Source: Planctomycetota bacterium (GTDB lineage Bacteria > Planctomycetota > UBA8108 > UBA1146 > JAJFFE01). Taken from it: 8,083 bases of DNA. Below, in pieces: positions 1 to 5,583 of the stretch. Each line of letters begins with the position of its first letter. Position 1 is the stretch's first letter. A program made the translations under genes and the position numbers. The DNA is taken from contig JAGQRC010000125.1 of assembly GCA_020425835.1 (NCBI GenBank), forward strand, positions 1 to 8,083, given 5' to 3'. The notes beneath the pieces were generated by a model. The model had not been told where the DNA came from, did no database searches, and was given only the letters and a program-made list of their open reading frames with translations.

Positions 1-75
1 GGAGCCGATCCGATCCGATGGCGTCCTCTGAGTCGATGAGGAGCCCCTTGATCTGCTAGGAGTACGGCACCGAGG
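1..75. other. Region downstream of the YjdF-like gene, no gene called
   Basis: These 75 bases follow the stop of the last minus-strand gene and run to the window edge. They contain three tandem CCGAT pentamers (5-19) and a weak TCCTC/GAGGA inverted repeat (24-28 and 38-42) without a T-tract on either side. Short open frames exist on both strands, but none has a supported start or recognisable product. I see no convincing terminator. Confidence 0.4.
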
Positions 76-768
76 TCACGTCGCACGCTCTCGCGAGGGA
101 GCCGAGTGACGGAGCCGACCGATCGCCGCCAACACCGCCGCGATCAATGCCCCGGCGAGGGCGAGCGCCATGTCACGTTGCGCGTCCCAGATGTCCCCTT
201 GTTGACCGTTGTAGTGGTCAGCCGTGTCCGGTGCCATCCCCACGGCGACACCCCATTCGAGCAGCTCGTAGATGGTTCCCGCCACGACGATCAGCTGGAT
301 CGAGAGGAGATCGATGGTCCGAGCGCGAACGCCGGGAAGCCGTTGCCGGAAGACCTGCGTCGCCGGGTGGAAGAACAGGACGCCGAAGAGGAAGTGGACG
401 AGCCGATCGTAGTGGTTGCGCTTCCAGCCGAACCACTGGGAGATCGTGCTCCCGAAGCACGACTCGCTCCAGCGATCGTAGGGGACGTTGGAGTAGAGAT
501 ACTTCGCCCCCACGATGTGGAGGAGCAAGAAGATGAAGAACGCGGTGTAGGAGAGATCGTCCCAGGTGTGGCGTCGCGCTCGAACCACCAACCAGATCAC
601 GAAGCCGAGGGTCGGAACGTGATGCAGACCGAGGTCGAGTGGCGTGGCCAGCGGTCGGTAGACGCCCCAGGCGAGGGCGAGACAGAACCCGACGAGCAGG
701 CTCCAACGGTAGGGCGTCAGGATCGGGCGCGCCGAGGGCGAGCGATCCGGTGAGCTCGCACGGCTCAA
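76..768 (-). CDS. DUF2238 / YjdF-like integral membrane protein
   Basis: This is about 230 residues from a TTG start; E. coli YjdF is of similar size. Six hydrophobic segments are visible (about 23-40, 51-63, 72-90, 121-135, 153-172, 199-217). Family motifs are well kept: NHYDRLVHF (118-126), YELLEW (167-172) and GDIWDAQRDM (191-200). The family's biochemical function is, to my knowledge, unestablished. The start is uncertain because no ATG or GTG lies near the N-terminus. TTG at 768 overlaps the kinase TGA as TTGA with a GGAG two bases upstream; CTG at 720 would also fit, trimming 16 hydrophilic residues. The longer in-frame extension to 1443 overlaps the kinase and reads as Arg/Pro-rich shadow. 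The overlap suggests co-translation with the kinase operon, possibly as a membrane output or accessory. Confidence 0.85.
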   Translation of the reverse strand: MSRASSPDRSPSARPILTPYRWSLLVGFCLALAWGVYRPLATPLDLGLHHVPTLGFVIWLVVRARRHTWDDLSYTAFFIFLLLHIVGAKYLYSNVPYDRWSESCFGSTISQWFGWKRNHYDRLVHFLFGVLFFHPATQVFRQRLPGVRARTIDLLSIQLIVVAGTIYELLEWGVAVGMAPDTADHYNGQQGDIWDAQRDMALALAGALIAAVLAAIGRLRHSAPSRERAT

Positions 769-1889
769 CGCTCCGAGCGAGCGTGCGGAAGGATCAACCG
801 GACCCGCGCCCCGGAGTCTCGCCGCTGGATCGCCACCGTTCCGCCGTAGTGCTGCGCGAGGCCGAGCGCGATGGGAAGACCGAGGCCATCCGAGCTCGGC
901 TTCGTCGTCCAGAACGGATCGAAGACGTGCGGGAGTTGATCGAGATCGAATCCCGGTCCCTCGTCCCGGACCTCGACCGCGAGCATGTTCCCTTCCGTGA
1001 CGGGTACGGGCGTGAACCACCCCTCCTCGCTCATCACTCTCGGCACGATGGTGATCGAGATCGGATGATAGGTCCCCTGGGACTCGACCGCGTTGCGGAC
1101 CAGCGCTCGCAGGATGAGGCTCAGGTCGTCGTGGTTGGCGACCACGGAGCACGAGTGGCTCGGCGACGGCGTCGCCACCAGGGCGTTGGAGAGATCGAGC
1201 GAGCGCACCAAGGAACCGACGTCGATCGACTCCACCGCCCGGTGGACGGAACCGGTCACCTGAACGAGGTGACGGCCGAGGCGCTCCAACCGTTTCACGC
1301 ACGCGCTCATGTCCTCGAGGTAGTCGGCGGGGATCCGATCGCGGACGCGCCTCGCCACCATCTCGTCGAAGGAGACGAGGGGGACCAGGGCATTGTTGAG
1401 CCGATGCGCCACCGCGCCCGCCATCTGCTTGGCCGCTTCCCATCGCGCGCTGCCCGCGGGCTGGGCTCTCCCGGTCCCACTCTCGCCCACTCGCTCCTGC
1501 CGGGCGAACGCGCGGGCGAGGGCAACTCGCAACTGCGACTCGGTGAGTCCGTCCTTCGAGACGTAGTCGCTCACCCCGGAGTCGAAGGCTCGATCCAACA
1601 GCCCCTCGTCGGTGATCCCGGTGATCAGGACGATCGGGAGTTGCCGCTGCGCGGGCTCCTGAGATCCCCGCAGGAGACGCACGATCGAGAGACCATCGAC
1701 GTCCGGCAGCTCGTGATCGAGGAGCAGGCAGTCGAACGACTGCTCTTCGAGTTCGCGGAGTCCCTCGGCGCCGGTCGCGACGACTCGGACCGCGACCGGT
1801 CCGGCTCCGTCCTTGGATCGGAGGAAGCGTTGGATCCGTCGTTGGTCGACCGTGTCGTCTTCCACCAACAGGAGATTGCGAAGTCTCAT
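765..1889 (-). CDS. Response regulator-histidine kinase fusion (REC-HisKA-HATPase_c)
   Basis: This 374-residue cytoplasmic protein has an N-terminal REC (about 5-128: E10-D11-D12, phospho-acceptor D58 in LLLDHELPD, T90, K112). A short linker and an NtrB-like dimerisation region follow, with H162 in AHRLNN, then a HATPase_c with N box N266 (VRNAVES), G1 DEGPG 309-313, F box FDPF 323-326 and G2 DGLGL 334-338. This layout fits a kinase switched by phosphorylation of its own receiver. The residue after the phospho-accepting His is Arg; in most HisKA families it is Asp or Glu and helps catalysis, so activity may be altered. The ATG follows the Rcp1-like stop after a single base with no good SD, so it is probably made by translational coupling. 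It may receive phosphate from the membrane kinase at 4783-2318 and pass it on. Confidence 0.94.
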   Translation of the reverse strand: MRLRNLLLVEDDTVDQRRIQRFLRSKDGAGPVAVRVVATGAEGLRELEEQSFDCLLLDHELPDVDGLSIVRLLRGSQEPAQRQLPIVLITGITDEGLLDRAFDSGVSDYVSKDGLTESQLRVALARAFARQERVGESGTGRAQPAGSARWEAAKQMAGAVAHRLNNALVPLVSFDEMVARRVRDRIPADYLEDMSACVKRLERLGRHLVQVTGSVHRAVESIDVGSLVRSLDLSNALVATPSPSHSCSVVANHDDLSLILRALVRNAVESQGTYHPISITIVPRVMSEEGWFTPVPVTEGNMLAVEVRDEGPGFDLDQLPHVFDPFWTTKPSSDGLGLPIALGLAQHYGGTVAIQRRDSGARVRLILPHARSER

Positions 1890-1890
1890 G

Positions 1891-2307
1891 TCACTGCCAT
1901 TCAGGGAGCTGGGACGTCGTCCAGTACTCCCGGAGCGTTCGGATCACCTCGACGAACTCATCGAAGTCTCGCTCCTTCACGAGATAACCGGCGGCCCCCA
2001 GTTCGAAGCTCTGATCGCGATCGGTCGTCTGAGTCGATGTCGTCAGAACGACCACCGGGATGACGCGGAGCTTCTGGTCGCGCTTGATCTCTTGCAGGAA
2101 CTCGAGCCCGTTCATCGCCGGCATGTTGAGATCGAGCAGGATCAACTGCGGACGAAATCGCTGGGAACGCAACCCGCGAAGCGCGCTCTCGCCGCTCCCG
2201 GCCGTCGAGAGCTGACCCTCGACTCGCGCGACGCGGAACGCGCGCTGGACCGTCTTCACGTCGAGCCGATCATCATCGATCAAGAGAACATCGATACCGG
2301 GACCCAT
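1891..2307 (-). CDS. Rcp1-like single-domain response regulator
   Basis: This 138-residue receiver has the features of the Rcp1 type that partners phytochrome-like histidine kinases: LLIDDDRLD near the N-terminus, long alpha-1, VVVLTTS at beta-4, FELGAAGYLV before the lysine, and an extended C-terminal helix ending in EYW. The acidic residues are D11-D13, the phospho-acceptor is D59 (LLDLNMP), the switch residue is T89 and the lysine is K111. K111 is followed by Glu instead of the usual Pro. The start is the ATG at 2307, ten bases after the kinase stop, with GGAGG only three bases away. An in-frame ATG at 2619 would add 104 residues of non-family sequence overlapping the kinase gene, so it is rejected. 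It probably takes phosphate from the kinase encoded upstream. Confidence 0.93.
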   Translation of the reverse strand: MGPGIDVLLIDDDRLDVKTVQRAFRVARVEGQLSTAGSGESALRGLRSQRFRPQLILLDLNMPAMNGLEFLQEIKRDQKLRVIPVVVLTTSTQTTDRDQSFELGAAGYLVKERDFDEFVEVIRTLREYWTTSQLPEWQ

Positions 2308-2317
2308 CGGCCTCCGA

Positions 2318-4783
2318 TCACTCTTCGAGCGTCTCCACCGCGCGGCTTCGACCTCGCGTTGCACCCGACATCCCGTGGCGATCAACGGTAGCAGTATCAC
2401 CGTTTTCGCCGCGTCCGGAATCCCAATCTCGGGCGCCCTTCTCTCGGGACGCCGCGGGACTCCCCGGTGCCGGCTCCGGAGGGAGCGGCTCCTTGAGCAC
2501 GGTGAAGTAGAACGTCGACCCCTCGCCGACCTCCGACTCGACCCAGACCTCGCCCCCGTGCTGCAGGACGATCCGACGCACGAGGGAGAGTCCGACCCCC
2601 GTCGACTCGATCTCGTCACGGGGTTGGAGCGTCCGGAAGACCTCGAAGATCCGCTCGAAATGGCGCGGCTCGATTCCGATCCCCGTGTCCCGCACCGCGA
2701 ACAGCCAGCGCTCGTCCCGGTCCTCGAAGGTGATCGAGACTCGCCCGTTGGGTTTGCCCATGTACTTGACCGCGTTGGAGACGAGATTCTGGACGAGCTG
2801 CTCGAACTGGGTCTCGTCGAAGATCACGTTCGGCAGATCGGGATCGACGAAGACCTGAATCCCGTCGGGAATCTCCAACGACTCGACGATGTTCCGCACG
2901 ATGTCCCGCGTCGGCAACTCGATCGGGACGCGTTCGGTTCGGCCGAGTCTCGAGTAGGCGAGGATGCCATCGATCAGTCGGCCGAGGCGATCGCACCGCT
3001 GCGCCATGATCTGGAGGTTGTCCCGCCCCTCCTCGTCGATCTTGTCCGCGTAGTCCTCGAGCGTCCACTGCGCGATCGAAGTGATGCCTCGCAGCGGCGC
3101 CTTGAGATCGTGCGAGACCGCGTGCGCGAAGGAGTCGAGATCGTGGTTGCGTTCCTCCAACTCCTTGGCGTACCTCCGCAGCTCCCGCTCGGAGTCCTTC
3201 CGCTCGGTCACGTCGACGATCACGCTCAGTGCCATCAGGCCGGCATCGGTCCGCATCGGATTGAGACCGATCTCCACCGGGAACTCGGTGCCATCCTTGC
3301 GGACGGCGTAGAGCTCGCCTCCTCCCTTACCCATCTGGCGCGTCACCGGGCTCGCGAAGTAGGCCGCTCGACTTGCGGGATGCTCCGGTCTGAAGCGAGG
3401 CGGCACGAGGACCTCGACCCGTCGACCGACGAGCTCCTCCCGCGTGTACCCGAACAGTCGCTCCGCTTCCGAGTTGACGAGGACGATCTCGCCCTGGTCG
3501 TTCGACATCAGCATCGCGCTCGGCGCCGACTCGACGACGCGCTCGAACCGTGCCTCCGCTTCGATCCAATGCGTGAGGTCCCGCGCGACGACGGTGAAGT
3601 GGCCGTTGCTCGCGCGAGTGATCGAGAGCGACAGGCGAACGGTGGACCCATCCGCACGGACGCCGTCCACTCGAGCATCGAGCAGCAACGCACGCGACTC
3701 CGAAGACTTCGCCTCCAACGTCGCGAACATCGGGATCTCCGGCATCAGCTCATCGATCCGACGGTCGAGCAGGGATTCCGGCCCCTGCTGGAAGAGTCGC
3801 TCCGTCGCCGGGTTCGCGGAGAGGATCCGGTGATCGGCGTCGACCAACAGAATTGCGTCGGCCGCGCTCTCGAGGACGCTCCTCAATCGCTCCTCGCTGA
3901 TCTTCAGGAGCTCGGCCTGTTCTCGCGCGTCTCGCGCGATGTTCATCGCTGCGGCGCGGGACCGCTCGACCTGCTCCGTGCGCTCGGTGACGCGCTCGTC
4001 GAGCTGCCGGTTGAACCCCTGCAGTTGCTCGTTGGCCCGCGCGAGGTCCCGGGTTCGATCGCGCATCAACGAACAGAGGAAGACCCCGGCTCCGCCGAGG
4101 AACGAGAGCGCCAACAACGCGACGGACAAGGCGGTGGGAAGGGGCGTCCGCAAGCTGGCGACGGTGGTCGACGTGGGCTCGACGCTCAACTCGAAGGGGA
4201 ACGGAACACGGATCGCCATCGATCGGGACCATCGCGACTCCGACGTCGATGCCGCCGGGCTCCGGATCCGCGCGGAGTATCCCAACGCCTCCACCGCACG
4301 CGCGGCTTCGCCGGCCAGCAGGCTCGGCAACCCGACCCAGAAGCGGAGACGACGTCCGTCGGGGAGGTCTCGCTCGCCTTGGCCCGCCTCGGCGACGCTC
4401 CACTTCATGCCCCCCGGAGTCGGCTCGCCATCGGAGTCGCGCGTCTGCGCGAACTCCGTCGAGTCGACGGAGTCGATGATCTCGCCGTCGCTCTCGAGCC
4501 AGGCGACGGACCGCAGACCCGGTGCCGCGGCGAGCACCGCGCGTGCGTCGTCCTCCCAACGACCTCGGTCTCCGGCCATGGCCGCTTCCGCAAGGCGGTC
4601 GAGCGCACGATCGACCCCCGAGAGCCGATGCTCGACGGCACTTCGGATCAACGCGAGCACCGACTCGGTGGTCCGGTCCACGAGGTCATCCTGCTGCGCC
4701 TGGAGCGCCTTCCAGGAGAGGAGCGAGAAGGTGACGAGGATCGCGGTGGCGGCGACGCCCGCGAGCGTGGCGCGAAGGGTCAT
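2318..4783 (-). CDS. Membrane sensor histidine kinase, TM-extracytoplasmic domain-TM-PAS-PAS-HisKA-HATPase_c
   Basis: This 821-residue protein has TM1 at 7-23, an extracytoplasmic region 24-214 of CHASE/Cache-like appearance (helical start, then a PGLRSVAWL strand; family uncertain), and TM2 at 215-238. A coiled coil follows (240-295), then PAS1 about 297-405, PAS2 about 412-527 (ERLFGYTREELVG, DVTERK), HisKA with H558 (SHDLKAPLRG), and an ATPase with N box N666/N670, G1 DTGIGI 699-704 and G2 STGVGLSL 727-734. The H box and following HisKA helix resemble the phytochrome-like kinases that pair with Rcp1-type receivers, and just such a receiver is next downstream. About 55 Pro/Gly/Arg-rich, probably disordered residues follow the ATPase. 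The start overlaps the upstream stop by ATGA and has GGAGG seven bases upstream inside the preceding gene. Confidence 0.95.
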   Translation of the reverse strand: MTLRATLAGVAATAILVTFSLLSWKALQAQQDDLVDRTTESVLALIRSAVEHRLSGVDRALDRLAEAAMAGDRGRWEDDARAVLAAAPGLRSVAWLESDGEIIDSVDSTEFAQTRDSDGEPTPGGMKWSVAEAGQGERDLPDGRRLRFWVGLPSLLAGEAARAVEALGYSARIRSPAASTSESRWSRSMAIRVPFPFELSVEPTSTTVASLRTPLPTALSVALLALSFLGGAGVFLCSLMRDRTRDLARANEQLQGFNRQLDERVTERTEQVERSRAAAMNIARDAREQAELLKISEERLRSVLESAADAILLVDADHRILSANPATERLFQQGPESLLDRRIDELMPEIPMFATLEAKSSESRALLLDARVDGVRADGSTVRLSLSITRASNGHFTVVARDLTHWIEAEARFERVVESAPSAMLMSNDQGEIVLVNSEAERLFGYTREELVGRRVEVLVPPRFRPEHPASRAAYFASPVTRQMGKGGGELYAVRKDGTEFPVEIGLNPMRTDAGLMALSVIVDVTERKDSERELRRYAKELEERNHDLDSFAHAVSHDLKAPLRGITSIAQWTLEDYADKIDEEGRDNLQIMAQRCDRLGRLIDGILAYSRLGRTERVPIELPTRDIVRNIVESLEIPDGIQVFVDPDLPNVIFDETQFEQLVQNLVSNAVKYMGKPNGRVSITFEDRDERWLFAVRDTGIGIEPRHFERIFEVFRTLQPRDEIESTGVGLSLVRRIVLQHGGEVWVESEVGEGSTFYFTVLKEPLPPEPAPGSPAASREKGARDWDSGRGENGDTATVDRHGMSGATRGRSRAVETLEE
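2384..2404. repeat. Inverted repeat AACGGT-9-ACCGTT inside the kinase tail
   Basis: AACGGT (2384-2389) and ACCGTT (2399-2404) form a perfect 6-bp stem around a nine-base loop, in an AT-richer patch within the low-complexity C-terminal tail of the kinase, about 80 bases before the next receiver gene. On the plus strand the repeat runs into TTTT and so has a terminator-like shape, but no plus-strand gene is supported. It could be an operator or promoter-proximal element for 2307-765, or coincidence. Confidence 0.3.
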
Positions 4784-5379
4784 GGGGTTCCCTCCGCTTC
4801 GAGCTCTCCGAAGTCGAGATCGAACTCCGGAGGCTCGCCGAGCCGCTCTCGGAGCTCGTTGATCCGCACCTTGAGGGCGATCATCCGCTCTTCACGACCG
4901 ACGGCGAGATCGTGGAAGCACTCGAGGTCGGTGTTGACCGCGCGAAGCCGGTCCTCGATCCGCCGACGCTCGGAGACCTCTGCCTCGAGCTCGCGATTGA
5001 CCTGCTCGATGGTCGGGATGCCGAGCGCGCGGGGAATCAGCGGGATCAGAACGACGACGGTGCCCCAGGAGACGAGTGCGGTGATGGCTTTCAGGACGCC
5101 GGCCGCGCGATAGACCGGATGCCAGAAGATGACGGCTTCGAGGAGGTGCCCCGTTCCGCATGCGAAGATGAAGGCACCGAACAGCCAGAACACCCGGGGG
5201 AACGGCGCATCGCGACGACGGAGGATGAAGAAGAGCAGTGCACAGGGGATCGCCATGTAGGCCCCCCAGATCGCGACGTCGGAGACGATATGGAGCCAAC
5301 CGTGCCCCGAGCTCCAGGTGCCACAGTGCCACCGAGCCGGGAAGTCGCGCGTGTCGAACAGATCGCGGAAGAACGGCAT
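4780..5379 (-). CDS. Kinase-less ethylene-receptor-like membrane sensor
   Basis: This 199-residue protein has three membrane helices (about 31-52, 63-86, 95-119) that match the ethylene-binding domain of plant ETR1 and cyanobacterial homologues. In ETR1 the key residues are D25, Y32, I35, P36, I62, C65 and H69. Here, at a constant offset of nine, they are D34, Y41, I44, P45, I71, C74 and H78, with FGAFIFACG around the Cys. C65/H69 hold the copper cofactor in ETR1, so this protein could bind Cu(I) and ethylene. That is inference; bacterial domains of this type may sense something else. After helix 3 comes a charged probable coiled coil (about 124-182, including GREERMIALK) and then an acidic tail. 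There is no GAF, HisKA or ATPase domain. Its TGA overlaps the ATG of the next membrane kinase (ATGA), so that kinase is the likely output. Confidence 0.88.
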   Translation of the reverse strand: MPFFRDLFDTRDFPARWHCGTWSSGHGWLHIVSDVAIWGAYMAIPCALLFFILRRRDAPFPRVFWLFGAFIFACGTGHLLEAVIFWHPVYRAAGVLKAITALVSWGTVVVLIPLIPRALGIPTIEQVNRELEAEVSERRRIEDRLRAVNTDLECFHDLAVGREERMIALKVRINELRERLGEPPEFDLDFGELEAEGTP

Positions 5380-5383
5380 GCTG

Positions 5384-5389
5384 CCTCCC
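5384..5389 (-). promoter_or_regulatory. Ribosome binding site that fixes the start at 5379
   Basis: On the minus strand GGGAGG lies four bases before the ATG at 5379. It supports this internal ATG over the more upstream in-frame ATG at 5499, which would add 40 residues of Pro/Arg/Gly-rich sequence unlike the family and would translate through the leader hairpin. Confidence 0.8.
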
Positions 5390-5393
5390 AACG

Positions 5394-5426
5394 TCGGACC
5401 GCAGCGGCAACTGCCGTTCGGTCCGA
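5394..5426 (-). promoter_or_regulatory. Nested hairpin in the 5' leader of the ethylene-receptor-like gene
   Basis: TCGGACCG (plus strand 5394-5401) and CGGTCCGA (5419-5426) form a perfect 8-bp outer stem. Inside it CGGC/GCCG (5405-5408 and 5413-5416) forms an inner stem, with only a few unpaired bases between the two. The element ends four bases upstream of the GGGAGG ribosome binding site. It is followed by no U-run and so is not a typical terminator. It could be an RNA control element, a transcript-stabilising hairpin or a palindromic operator. Confidence 0.5.
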
Positions 5427-5583
5427 GGCCGGCGCTCGACGGTGGAAGCACACGTCGAAGGCGGAGTTCAGGCGGGCGCCCAGCTCGATCAGAGGTCACC
5501 TGGTGTCGAGAACCTACTCGTTTCCGCGCACGAAGGCAGCCCCCGGACCCCGATTCCCCTTCCGGCGGCGGAACGCCGAGGCG

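Larger units (their letters stand above)
5380..5583 (-). promoter_or_regulatory. Intergenic region / leader of the ethylene-receptor-like operon
   Basis: This 204-base gap is the largest between genes here and is the natural place for a promoter of the downstream five-gene unit. Just past the hybrid kinase stop is a short inverted repeat (TTCCG/CGGAA, 5573-5569 and 5564-5560) with no following U-tract, so it is not a convincing intrinsic terminator. The gene-proximal end holds a long nested hairpin and a strong SD. No clear -35/-10 pair is recognisable. A frame stays open through 5499-5380 in phase with the next gene, but its translation has no family resemblance. Confidence 0.4.

Noticed and set aside
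5..42. CCGAT triplicate (5-19) and TCCTC/GAGGA hairpin (24-42) as terminator or repeat element
   Set aside because: Three pentamers in DNA already rich in GATC/CGAT words and a 5-bp stem without a T-tract are weak. Neither supports a named element.
769..1443. In-frame extension of the YjdF-like gene to 1443
   Set aside because: It overlaps the ATPase part of the REC-kinase and translates to Arg/Pro/Gly-rich shadow sequence; membrane-protein character begins only after about 720.
2308..2619. In-frame N-terminal extension of the Rcp1-like receiver to 2619
   Set aside because: The extension is Ser/Arg-rich, overlaps the end of the kinase ATPase domain in another frame, and has no receiver or other domain character.
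2375..5113. Very long plus-strand open frame (912 codons) and other plus-strand frames such as 639-2063, 3939-4862, 4912-5961 and 106-753
   Set aside because: They lie antisense to clearly recognisable kinase, receiver and membrane genes. They read as Arg/Asp/Pro/Leu-rich shadow sequence with no domain resemblance, as expected when GC-biased third positions remove stop codons on the opposite strand.
5380..5499. Upstream ATG at 5499 as start of the ethylene-receptor-like gene
   Set aside because: The extra 40 residues do not resemble the family and cover the leader hairpin, whereas the ATG at 5379 has GGGAGG four bases upstream and begins with family-like MPFFRDLFDT.
5560..5573. TTCCG-GCGG-CGGAA hairpin just after the hybrid kinase as an intrinsic terminator
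   Set aside because: The stem is only 5 bp and on the minus strand it is followed by a G-rich run, not a U-tract, so termination is not supported.
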